Source: Lumnitzera littorea
Lineage: Eukaryota > Streptophyta > Magnoliopsida > Myrtales > Combretaceae
DNA length: 64,000 nucleotides
Direction: 5' to 3'
Assembly: GCA_024138015.1 (NCBI GenBank)
Contig: JAMXBB010000010.1
Location: 7,994,776 to 8,058,775, forward strand
Shown here: piece by piece, positions 34,544-46,000 of the stretch
Position numbering within the stretch: the stretch's first letter is position 1
How the letters are laid out: each line of letters opens with the position of its first letter
Notes under the pieces: generated by a model
The model's input: only the letters and a program-made list of their open reading frames with translations
What the model was told of the DNA's origin: nothing
Databases searched by the model: none
Position numbers and translations under genes: made by a program

Positions 34544-36150
34544 GCTATCGAGCCTAGTTTTTTCCCAGTTTTTTATAAATTAGTTTTTTTTAAACCAATT
34601 AATATCAAATCCTACTCGTTTAATATTAGCCCTTAACTAGGGTTTAAAGAAAATCGGTTCTTCTAACTTTGAAAACATTTTAAAGTCGTCACTTGACTAT
34701 AGTCAGGAAAAAAAGTTAAGTTATAACTAATTAGGTAGATTAATTATAACTTAGCTATCTGTCTATCGATAAAACCAAATTTTAAAACGGTTTAAGAAAA
34801 GAAAAAAAAAAACTAGAGATCTGGATCCGGGGACTATCCTATTATACCTTAAGTGAGTACCACTTTTAACTTTCTAAATTTGATTTTGCTTTTTAAATAC
34901 CCTTCCAATAATGTTTATTTACAAGTAATAACTAAAATTATACTTAAAATAAGAAATTAGAGAAATATCTACTAAAAGGGGGGTAATGAATTTTTTTCCA
35001 TATTTTAAATCGTTTCGTACGTATAGGTACCTATATACCCACTATTCAGGATTAGACTTTCATAGTTCGTTCAATGAAAACTTTAGCAAGTTAATTAATT
35101 TTAGTTTCAAAAAAGGAAGAGTTTATATTCTTTATCTGTTTTAAGTTTATTTAAAGAAAATTTCTCAAAGGGTTCTAAATCAGATTTTATTTGTGGAAAA
35201 TTTTAAGAAAAGGTCCTAATTTAGAAAAATGATCGGTTACTTTTATTTATTTTTAGAAAATTGATTTTCTAAGTTATTTTTATTTTCTAATCTACTTATT
35301 ATTATTATTTTTTCTTATTTAAGTCTTAACCGAAAATAAGTAAATAAATAAATCAATAAAAAACAAAACAAAACTAAGCTACTCGATCTCTTTTCTCTTT
35401 TCTTTTTCTTCTTTTTCTTTTTGTTTTTTCGGATTTTTTTTCCTTCTTTTTTTACTTTTAGTTACAATTACATATTGAATTAGAAAAAAAAAAAAAGAAC
35501 AATCGAAACAACAAAACAACAACAAATCCAATGTTCAAATAGGAAGGACTCGAACCAAATCAGAGCAATACACATAGATCTTGTACTCGAGCTCAAGTCA
35601 AAAATGGACTGAACTCAAGTTGGCTCCACCAGGTTTAGGTAGAAAGATCGGGTTAATCCAACCCGCCATGTGCTATTCATAAGGAGGAAGGAGAAGGCGT
35701 GCCAAGGACGCTATTCAAGGTATTTTCAAGAGAATTTTTCACACGAAAGGGCAAATCCATGTGTGATTTATTGGACTTGAAGGGTGCTACACCAACACTA
35801 CCGAGCTTAGTAGTCATTTAAAGGTGTTTCAAAGTTGGGATGGCAACATTAGTCATAAGTGGATGCAATAGGTGTCACAACTGTGCTTAGTGGAGGTAGT
35901 CAGTTGGGTTCAAGCTTACATTGGCCTATACTATGTTAGTCTGTGCGCTATGGGTGGTTATGTATCGAAGTTGAAGTAAGAGAGAGAGTGGTGTGATTCA
36001 AAAGTGGATGAGAGAGAGAAAGATTCAAGTTGCTATCGAAAGAGATCCGAGAGAAAGAGTAGGTTATGTGTGTGCGTATAGTATACAGGAGCGTTGGTGT
36101 GTAAGTAGTTTGGTTGGTGTAAGGACGAGCGGCTTGGTGTGTGGTCAAGG

Positions 36151-36228
36151 TTAAAGTGAGAGAGAGGGTGGTCCAATAGTAGTAAGAGAGCGTGGTCCAA
36201 TAGTAGTAAGAGAGAGGGTAGTTGAATG
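36151..36228. repeat. Short tandem repeat, about 24-bp unit
   Basis: GTGGTCCAATAGTAGTAAGA followed by GAG occurs twice in a row, with a partial third copy (GAGAGGGTAGTTGAATGG). It lies in the Ogre-like LTR. Confidence 0.75.
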
Positions 36229-36626
36229 GGTGGATTGCAACAGCTATGGGTGTCGAAGGATATCGCGATAGGGGCTATTGTTATGTAGATTTGAGGTGGA
36301 TAGTGAGTGGCCAAGAGAAAGAGATCCAAATTGCTGTCTGTACATATGTGGTTCCATAGGTTAGCAGTTGAAGGATGAAGGTAGTCGAAGAAGGTGAATT
36401 GGAGCGATTGGAAATTAGTGTCCTTGGGTGTTGCTTCGTGTCTATTTTTGAGTGAGAAAGGGAAGGAAAGAAAAGGAAAGAGGAGAAGAAGAAGGGAAAA
36501 TGCGTTGTTAAGACCAATCACAAAGTGTCACATATCATAACCAGACACGTAGCCTACTGATCCCTTGACATGTGGTAGTGCGTTGTGTTTTGGATAAAAA
36601 GGTAAAAGGTAATTTCTGCCTCTAAT

Positions 36627-36691
36627 GAGATCTGAACCCCTAACCTTAAGCTTAATGCAATGCTAAACCCAATAACTTATCCGTTAGGCCA
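36627..36691 (-). other. tRNA-like A box and B box (possible SINE remnant)
   Basis: On the minus strand TGGCCTAACGG (36681-36691) matches the Pol III A-box pattern and GGTTCAGATCTC (36627-36638) matches the B box, about 42 bp apart. The sequence between does not fold as a normal tRNA that I can see, so it is not called a tRNA gene. It may be a SINE head or tRNA-derived module inside the LTR. Confidence 0.4.
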
Positions 36692-37099
36692 TTAGCCTGT
36701 AAATTGTATATGCAAACTAGGTTAGTCTAAGCTAGATTCAAATCTAAGCTCAAGCCCAAAGGTCTTCTCCTCTTTATTTTTATCTAAATTAAAAATTCTA
36801 TTATATTAAACTATCAAATTTGTTATTTTCTAAATTGCCTAAATTCTCTATTTTTTATGACTTTTCAATTTTTTGTAATTTCCTTTTTTTTTTTGCATTT
36901 CTTTTTTTTTGTTCTTTTCCTAAATTTTCTATTTTTTGTATTTTTCTAAATTTCTTTTTTTTTTTAGGATTTTCTTAAATTTTCTATTTTCTTGTATTTT
37001 TCTAAATTTCTTATTTTTTGGCTTTTCTTAAATTATAACCCTTTACTCTATCCTAAAAATTCTAAAAATAAAAAGGGGGGCAAAAATAAAGTGTCTACA

Positions 37100-39757
37100 C
37101 CTCCAAAACCCTAACAAGCCTCCACTCGTAAAGTGAAAACTAATAGAGGCATCTCAACTCAGTGGCTCTATAAAACATTGTTCTCCTTGCAAGAGAACTC
37201 TATATCACCATTACCTCTCTCTATGCACATGATGATGACAAAAATTGGAGCTTAATAATTCGTGTGTTGGGATATCACCATATGCGTTATAATGCTTAGT
37301 GCTTGATTAAAGACACCTTCCATTATATGTCGCATATGAAGATTGTCATGTTGGCTATAATTGATCATTATTAGCTCATTTTTTTAATTTATTCTTTTCT
37401 TTAAAATCACAAATCCCCAATTATTGATGATAATTTTTAAACATGAGCCGACCATCTTAGGCCCAGGACTCGACAGCTTGATCCATGACCTTATAACCTC
37501 AATAGGGCCCTAGCGAACCAACTTATGGCTAAATCTAAGCAACCTCCTCATAGTTATGTACCCAAGCTAGCATAACTAAGAATTGATTAGTCGAGTTAGC
37601 TATTACCAAGCCTAAGCCAACTCCTATGACCTATATTCCAACGAACTTAGAATATTCGATGGTTCTCTCTAGACTAACTCTCAATAACTCCCATCTAGTC
37701 TCCAATAAGAACTCCCTAAGAACCTATTAGTAGTCACATCACATTGAATGCAAGATGACCCGTAGTGGCTAAACTTTCAAAAGATCCATGTGATGTCAAC
37801 TACACGATACCATTAAGCATTAGTTAAGATGAGATAGGCATAAGGCCCTAAATTAATCATTTTAGGTCATCTCTAGAAAAACTTACTATCCTTTAAGCCC
37901 CAAAATTTAAGGCTATACACCACAAGCTAATAAGAGCTAAAAAGACCAACATATAAATACTTGACTTCCTCCCCATTCAAAGCTAACGTAACAAAAACAT
38001 ACAAAACACATATATTATATACTCACCAGTAGGACCACACCCCTTATCTCTTAAGCCTCCTGATGTATGAAAATATAGACAAGTACACCTATCACATAGC
38101 AGTATAGTTTAAAGAACGGATGTTGTCCCATAAAGACCATGATTACTCATACTAACTAGTTCTCCATTATCTAACTGGCAAAATCAAATGCAAGAAACTT
38201 AAAGAATTAAACTAAATTTGCAGCAATTGATAAATCTAACAAGTAATCAAGATTCGGATAAAAAAACTAAACAAGAAAGCAATCAAGTTATAATGTAATT
38301 CAAGATTTGATGAAGTACCTAGATCTTTGTTTCCCTTAGACTTATACATGCAACTTTCACGAAAGATAATCTAATTCAATTTTTATTTTTCCTGATCAGG
38401 AGAATTTATCTATTAAAGCTAATAATTTTCTCAAGTCTATTAATCCTAATCTTAATATCACCTATTGGAATTTTTTTTCAATAGCATAACCTAAGATCAC
38501 ATTAACGCACAACGAATTATCTAACAATATTAATCAAGATTCTAGAAAGACTTTGCAATTTATCTCTAAACTTGTAAGAATCTTTATCAATTATGTCTAA
38601 ATCTAATCATACAAGAAATCTCTTGATTTTCCTAGACAATATCCAATTTTAAACTAACAACAGTCACAGAAATATTAATCTAAAACAATTAATCATGCAT
38701 AATTGAATTAAGAAAACTAAAGATATTTCATTAGATCTAACAAAAACCAATGTTACAAGACCTAGATACAAAGGATCTACTCGCTACTCATGATAAAATA
38801 ACAATTTTTAAGAAAATCTAAAAGAAAAATGGAAGAATAGGCTATGGAAGCAATGAAAAAGTCTTGAATTTTGAATTTTTGAAGCACTTTGCTCTCTTGG
38901 ATGTTTAGTTCTTGAATTTCTCTCTAAAATTTGTGCAAAAGTGCTAGCCCTAAAGAAGCCGTAAATAAGAAAGGCAAAATGAAGAAATCACAGTCAACAA
39001 CATGACTTAGTGACACAACTGCGTCACATAGTCGAATCATTTAGATACACTAAATTCAAATCTTCGCCAAATCTTTCTAAATCTAGGAGTGACACAACTT
39101 GCGACACAGTCGTGTCTTTTGCTGATCACACCTCATTTCCTTTAAAAATCTTCATTAGCAACGACATGATCATGTCATTTAGTCATGTCAACTTCATAAC
39201 TTCTTCATTTTAACTCCAATTTGAGTTAAACTTGTTTATATTTTCTCGTTTTCTTCCATAGATTATTTCAAAGCCTAAAAAACAAGATTTTACTCAATTA
39301 AATATTATTTTGTCAAAATAAACTCATAATTCAAGGAAAAATCACCCTCTAAAATATAAGTAATTAGGAGCTTATCACCTCCTTAACACATCCTCTCCCT
39401 TCCCCACTATGCAAGTCATATACTTATTTACAAGTATTGCTGACTTGAACGACACAATTGCTTGCCAAAAAACTCCCAAGCTATTCTACTTGCCCTTGTC
39501 TATTTTGCAAATCAGCTTAGGAAACCTAAAGTCACCTCAGCCTAAGCCCATCAAAACTTAGAGGCTTAGAGACTCTGTCGAGAAAATACTAGTGACAACA
39601 CCTAATACCCCAATTATTTTTTCTTCAATGACAAAATTCTAACTATTAAACAAATAATAACAACATGTTAAGCACCTTTAGAATTGTGATTAAAGAGTAA
39701 TATACATGATGAATATTCTGTTGGTGAATTTGTGATTTAATTTTTATCCATCTTGTT
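37100..39757 (-). other. Gene-free retroelement-like sequence
   Basis: The part from about 38000 to 39390 is the inverted, diverged counterpart of about 11390-12700. Examples, read on the minus strand, are GGTGTACTTGTC and GAACTAGTTAGTATGAG near 38090-38160. 37100-38000 has no recognised content. No coding frame is supported; the 67-codon frame at 39010 is not recognised. Confidence 0.4.
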
Positions 39758-40526
39758 TGTAATACCCTAGAATTTGAAATGCTACAACATTTCATCACTA
39801 GATAATGACACATTAAGGCATTTAGAACCTGAAAACCTATTTAATTTATACATAATACTTCATAACTACCAAATACTCAAACAAAGTCTCCACAGATGAC
39901 CACATAAAGAGCGGCTCATAGGTTCACTTTGTCATAGAATACATAAGGATCAACTAGAACTTTAACAAGACATAACAGAAACACTAGAGCTCATAGCTCC
40001 TGAACAATTGATAATTGAAATAAGCCAACCAAGAACGAGAGTCTCAACCTAGTCCATAATTGCCAAATATAGATCTAAAAAACTGGAATCTTAGGTTACT
40101 CCCTAACAATGATAACAATCTAACAAAGAAACAACTGATAATGGTAACATAAATAACATAGTTTGATCTCCTAACATTAGCCTTGATCACATTAAAGCCA
40201 TACAGTATTACTCTTATCGTTGTAGTAATATTAATCATACTTCTCTCTTGCATGATCATACACATACTCATAACCATAATCATCAAAGACCTCTAAACCC
40301 TCATGAGATCCTATACCTATAACTAAAAAACAAAAGGATCCCAAAAAAGTGAGCTAAAGCCTAATAAAGAATATACAATCACCTACGCAAGTACAAGTAG
40401 AATTAGATCCACAAACAATATAAGTATCAATAAATGCAACAAACGCAGGTTCATTATCTTTGTTTAGTTTAGCAAGCAATACAATCTTAACATCTCAATA
40501 CTTAGAGTAACTCATGACTTCAGTAC

Positions 40527-40942
40527 TATTATAATCCAAGTATATAGCACTAGTATAAATGTAAATAATCAATAGATAATTGTACAATTTTATAAAAGTT
40601 AATTCTTTTTACTAAAACATAATAGTAGTTTTAATAGTTGTAATAATAGTTCTAGTAATTATATTAGAAGTTGTATTAGGAGGGAAAGTTAGTTACTTGT
40701 AACAAATTAATAGATTAAGATTTATTTTTATAAATAGGGTAATGTTAATGAGAATAGATAGAAAAGTTTCAATCTAAAAAACCGATCTTATACCCTTTAG
40801 AGAGTAGTTCTCTCGAAATAACCAAAATCAAATTCTATTTTCATTTTCATTATATTCATTCTTTCATCTTTTCATTGATTCACTAGTGCCATACTTCATA
40901 CCAATATTTACATTATTAAAATAAGAATTACAAGTGCTAACA
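40527..40942 (+). repeat. 5' LTR of 1.65-kb element
   Basis: Begins TATTATAATCCAAGTATATA and ends GTGCTAACA. Contains TATAAATAGGGTAATG near 40730, a TATA-box candidate. Confidence 0.9.
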
Positions 40943-40987
40943 TTTGGTGCTCTCGTTGTTATGATGAACTCTATTTGAGTTGCAATA

Positions 40988-41206
40988 TTGGAGGAGAAGA
41001 TCGATTCTTTACTAAATAATGAACAACTTTTACAACATGCTCTAAATAAACAATTTGAGATGTTAGTACAACAACTTTCAAAGTTGCAAAATATGATAGC
41101 AGAGAAACAAATTAATCAAAGTATTATTACCATGGACTTAACACTAAGGTTCGACATTCCAACACCTGTGCTTAAGAAGAGAAAGAAATATACGAAGATA
41201 AAGTAA
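40988..41206 (+). CDS. Small internal frame, coiled-coil-like
   Basis: An ATG-started frame of 72 codons just inside the 5' LTR. It is rich in Q, N, L and K, with a helical pattern over the first 40 residues and a basic end (KKRKKYTKIK). No family was recognised. A helical N-terminus after the PBS is what a gag remnant would look like. It may not be expressed. Confidence 0.3.
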   Translation: MEEKIDSLLNNEQLLQHALNKQFEMLVQQLSKLQNMIAEKQINQSIITMDLTLRFDIPTPVLKKRKKYTKIK

Positions 41207-41460
41207 TGGAAGAAGAAGAGGATGTAGAAACATATCAAGAGGAGAGGTTACTGGAAATCCAATGTAAAGACGATCAAGAAAATTATTCCTAGATCTTCTA
41301 GAAACTGGTTAAGGATGATTTTATGATTCGAAAGCTAACCAAGATTCAATTTCTATCTCATACATATCGCATGAAGAAAGCTAAGAGAAAGGGTCATCGC
41401 TCTAATTATGGTACGCACCATTGTAAAAGTGAGGCTAGGTTTCCCAAAAAGGTCATATAA

Positions 41461-41772
41461 ATGAGGAGAATGCATGTTCCAAGACACTCGCTTCGCAAGT
41501 ATAGGGAATTCAAGAAGATCTTTTCAGTTACAAAAGTTGAAAGCATCATTATGGTTATACCCATACCAAGGAGTTCTGTATATAGTTTAGATAAATCATT
41601 TCATTTATCTTTTGATGAAATTAATGTGATTTTTTGTATAGCTCAGATTAAACAAATTTTATGGTCATGGTATACAAGACCTCCAAATGAAAATCAAGTC
41701 TCTTTCTATTTCAACCTTGAGGACAAAGTTGTTTTGAAGATGCAAGGAAATTGTTATGATCCAAGTATATAA
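41461..41772 (+). pseudogene. Gypsy pol tail remnant
   Basis: A 103-codon frame that runs into the 3' LTR. The end, FNLEDKVVLKMQGN, fits the last residues of Gypsy pol just before the PPT in several plant lineages. The rest (for example YSLDKSFHLSFDEINVIFC) is not recognised. It could be a spliced-down pol C-terminus. Confidence 0.4.
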
Positions 41773-42178
41773 TACTAGTATAAATGTAAATAATCAATAG
41801 ATAATTGTACAATTTTATAGAAGTCAGTACATTTTACTGGAACATAATAGTAGTTTTAATAGTTGTAATGGTAGTTTAGTAGTTGTATTAGAAGTCATAT
41901 CAGGAGGGAAAGTTGGTTACTTGTAATAAATTAGTAGATTGAGATGTATTTCTATAAATAAAGTAATATTAATGAGAATAGATAGACAAGTTTCAATCTA
42001 AAAAGGTAATTTTATACCCTTTGGAGAGTGGTTCTCTCGAAACAACCAAAATCAAATTCCATTTTCATTTTCATTTTCATTTTCATTACATTCATTCTTT
42101 TATCTTCTCATTGATTTACTAGCGTCATACTTCATACCAATATCCACATTATTAGAATAAGAATTACGGGTGCTAACA
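41752..42178 (+). repeat. 3' LTR of 1.65-kb element
   Basis: Begins TGTTATGATCCAAGTATATA and ends GTGCTAACA. Differs from the left copy by scattered substitutions and extra TTTTCA units near 42062. Confidence 0.9.
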
Positions 42179-43114
42179 TTTATAGACAAATATTTAAATA
42201 CCATATAGTATTGGTAGTAAATCCTCCTCAACACCCAAGTATCCAAGTAAGAAATTAAATTTACCTAGATCATTTCATATAAGACCCCAGCATTGTACAT
42301 AGATTATTGAGATACCTTACGAACAAAGTGGTCCTCCTAGGGTATTGGAAAAAGCTAGGCATACAGAATACACCATTAATTAGTCGAATAGTTAATTATG
42401 TTCATTTAAGATGCTATCTTAACACACAAAATAAACATATAAATATCCCATAACTAGATCAACAAATACATAAGAAACTAGCACAATAGAACTCATATAA
42501 CCTAGTAACATAAGTAGACATATTCAATTTCAACTTAGTCATCCCAACTCATCTTCCACTCTTACTCTCCAGCACCTTGCACTCTTATCCAACCCCAACA
42601 ATGAAGGAAGGAATTAAACCTTGTTAAAAAGTTACAACAAATCACTTCTAATTGATAAAAGCAGTTTAAAAGTGCATAGAAATTAATTACGATTGAAAAT
42701 CAAGTTTGAAAACAACAAAATGGAAGAACTAGAAGCAAGTTGAAGGCACTTAATTATGTGACATCTAGATATTAGCACCCTTAGGCATTTGGACGCCATA
42801 CAAAGCTCATTTTCTGTGAGCTAAAACCCCTTAGCATCTGGGTGTTAAAGCTTAAGTTGTTCGAACACCTTCTGCAAGCTTGTAATTTCAGTAGACTTGT
42901 AACTCAAGAACTTGTTGCACTTCAATCTCTTGTTTAAACCCAATTGGAAAAACCACCCTAAATCAACTCCATATACATAAACACTTTTCTTTTCACTTTA
43001 GAAACTTCCTAAAGCTAGCAAAACGTAATCAACATCCTTCCTTTCAAGAATCACAAATCAACTTCAAGCCCTAAAACAAAGATCCAAACTTGACATAAAG
43101 AACACGAGAAAAGA
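42179..43114. other. Continuation of host LTR region
   Basis: No gene. A block near 42770-42890 has TTAGCATCTGGGTGTTAAAG and TGTTCGAACACC, typical of LTR leaders. Nothing further is called. Confidence 0.4.
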
Positions 43115-46000
43115 TGTCATGACCCTAAGAGGGGCTTAATAAGATTGCTTAAAATTTTCTTATCACATATGCATCCATGATATGAAAACCGCCTTACAAA
43201 TCAGAGATTGCAAGACTCTAATTGATTAGTCACTAAGGTTTTTGATTTTTAATTAATTATCCTACTATAAAATATAAGCGACTATGGATATCTAATATTC
43301 CACAATCTACTAAAACCGCAGAAAATCGGTATCCCCTATCAAATGCTAAGATAAGATCAAACAACTTAATAATTTAGAAGAAATACTATATTATACATAA
43401 TCTTATATAAATATTTTCTACACCAATTAGTTTTATACCAACTATATACATTTCCATCAATTCTAACATTATCAAACCTATTTCTAGTTCATACTCTGCT
43501 CTCATGATTTTCCTAATCCTTGCTTAAAAGCATCTGCAAAAGAAACTATAGGAAAATGAGCAAATCACGGCTCAGTGAGTTTATTCCTCACCAATACCGT
43601 TCAATCAAGTTATCAAATACTATTAGCACATATACAATCTATCTATAAGAAAAATAAATGCATACGTAGTGAATGCAAGTAACACATCCATAGGAGTCCA
43701 AAACTATGAAAAGTGTAGATTTATATCATCTACTAGTCGATTTTTCCTCCATACTTATCCGTACAGAACACCTTACCTTAACCTCGTAAGGCTGCTTAAT
43801 GGTCACGGTCCCACCATACAATACTTAACTATTACTCTAGTCCGAGAAACAATAATTAATATAAGTAGACCCTAACTAAAGCCATCCACTAAACATATAC
43901 AAGGCTCCTCGAGCACATAAAGCAAGTCATCTCACTATCAAAGCATATCTAAAGCCCTTCAAGCACAAATATGCAAGTCCTCTCGCAATAAATTAGAAAC
44001 ACTATGTTAACTTTACCTTAAGGATAAAATTTTATTCACAGTCATTATGAGCCCTCACAGAAATCGTACAAAATATATTTAAGATTGGGAAAAATTTTAC
44101 CAAAAATACTTTTCTAAAAAATCTACAAAGCTAGCACTCTCTATCAATATACTAATTGGGTCACAGACATACGACAAATATAACTAGTTATTTTAGTCAA
44201 ATAATTATATTTACCAATTTAAGAAAGTAATCACAGGGATAATAACACACAAAACAATCAGTCATTCAATCAAATAATTAATGTCATCTAACAAACAACA
44301 TACAAATAACAAGCAGCAAGCAGATAGCAGATAATAAAAACTCTCTCACCTAAGTTAATGCTCACCCTCTCAGCCTTTGAGAATTTCAAAACTTAATAAT
44401 CGAATACCTAAAAGATAAAAGAGCTTATAAGTGTTTTGAAAAATTAGGTTTTTCAGTTAACTAAACATCTATCATTATTTGCCTAATTTTCTACTATAAC
44501 CCAAGTATAGTACAAATGTAATTTAACTTTAATCTTTTCATTATTTTTCTTAATTCATCATAAATTTTTAATCATATACAACATTTTCATTTTAACTCTA
44601 ATTTTTATGAACTTATGATTAATTTTTATCATTTTTGGACGTACTTTTACATAGCGGGGTCTATTTTAAACATTGTAACCCGTCTTTTCGATTATGATGT
44701 AAAAATATTACGAATTTTACTATTTTGACCTAAATAATTATAATTTAATATTTTAAACTTTTCTTCACCTATTTATGAGTTAATAAATATCTAAGGCTTA
44801 TATTTTGAAATTTTCTTATTTTTAAGTCTATTTTACTATAATTTACTTATTTTTACTAATTTTGAGGTTTAAGACTTATTAAATTTATTTTTACTACTTA
44901 ATAATTTTCTAATTAATTAATTCTTTTATTATTATAATTAATTAAGAATTTAATTAAATTTAGTTAAATGCTAACGTAGCAGCACAAGGGAATGCCACGT
45001 GTCATTTTCAGACTTTTGTACTTTTTCTATCTTTTTCTTATTTTTTTATTTTACGTCATATATATCTATAATAATATTTATCATTATATTTTACTAAATT
45101 TTATAAATTAGTTATTTCTTATAATTTTTTCAAAGTTACGGTATATATATATATATATATATTCATATTTTACAGTATAAGTGTATATATTCATATTTTA
45201 CTATTTTACTCTATTTAGTAAATTAATATTAGCGTATATTAGATATGTACTATTCAAATATACTCATATTTCTACACATACTATACTATTCATATACGTA
45301 TTTTTATACATAAAATATACTTATATACTATAATAACATAACCTTAAATATTACATATATTATACGTATGGGTATATATATATATATATGTGATTGTATT
45401 TTTTTTGTATTTTATACATATACATACATATACAGCCATATTTACGTATATATCTATATTTATTGTAATTACACAATATCTATATATGATCATATACAAA
45501 TATATGTATGCACATATACCTTCACGTCCATATATATATATAATCTATATAATAAAAATACAATATATATACATGTACTACGGTATACACATAGACATAC
45601 CAAACATATACACTCTATTATATATATATTATACTATGCTAGTATTTTGTATTCTATAACTATATATACATATTTCGGTTACATATATATATATATATAT
45701 ATGTATAAAATACACGCTCACATATGTATATGTACATGAACATACTTCTTTATACTAACTATTTGTATAATCTATTATAACATGTATAATATACATGTGA
45801 ATATACTTGAATATCTATACACATATAAACATACATATACAAAGAAATACATAAAAAAAAATCTAAAATACATGTATGTGAAAGAATATAAAGATAATTA
45901 TTACAAAATATGCATAATATATGTAGTAAATACCCTTCTTTTGGAATATTCTTGAATTAAAATCCTCAAGCTTCTTCTTCTTCTTCTTCTTCTTCTTAAT
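43115..46000 (-). mobile_element. Gypsy-type LTR, minus sense
   Basis: On the + strand it starts TGTCATGACCCTAAG and is the inverted homologue of 2520-5041 over most of its length, including TTACAAATCAGAGATTGCAA, GACTATGGATATCTAATATT, TTCGATTATGATGTAAAAA and ACGTGTCATTTT. GGCTCAGTGAGTTTATTCC near 43570 marks the leader-type block. The far end is TA-rich, and the border near 46000 is uncertain. Tyrosine-rich frames at 45368-45739 are TA-repeat artefacts. Confidence 0.6.
45140..45163. repeat. (TA)n microsatellite
   Basis: A TA run inside the LTR, one of several (also near 45371-45390 and 45686-45702). Confidence 0.85.

Larger units (their letters stand above)
34546..37099 (-). repeat. Ogre/Tat-like 5' LTR (minus)
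   Basis: On the minus strand it begins TGTAGACACTTTATTTTTGC followed by a C-run, a very typical start for Ogre/Tat LTRs, and ends next to the PBS-like site. The length is about 2.55 kb. Landmarks inside include GTACTCACTTAAGG with TCCCCGGATCC near 34830-34860 on the minus strand. A 162-codon minus frame (36033-36521), rich in leucine, serine and histidine, is unlike any family I know and is taken as LTR sequence. Confidence 0.6.
40527..42178 (+). mobile_element. Short LTR retrotransposon (LARD/TRIM-like), 1.65 kb
   Basis: Two highly similar direct repeats (40527-40942 and 41752-42178) bound 809 bp. The left is followed by TTTGGTGCTCTCGTTG (PBS-like) and the right preceded by GATGCAAGGAAAT. 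The inside holds two short + frames: 72 codons from 40988 (MEEKIDSLLNNEQLLQHALN, a helical coiled-coil-like start) and 103 codons from 41461 whose end reads NLEDKVVLKMQGN. The latter ending resembles the Gypsy pol tail that overlaps the PPT. There is no RT, so movement would need proteins from another element. LTR similarity is much higher than in other elements here, so it is a fairly recent insertion. Confidence 0.85.

Noticed and set aside
36033..36521. 162-codon minus frame with a hydrophobic start
   Set aside because: Leucine-, serine- and histidine-rich, lies inside an Ogre-like LTR, overlaps other open frames and has no domain.
45368..45739. 123-codon tyrosine/isoleucine-rich frame
   Set aside because: Translation of TA/TG/CA microsatellite sequence. 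The same holds for the frames at 2517-2763.
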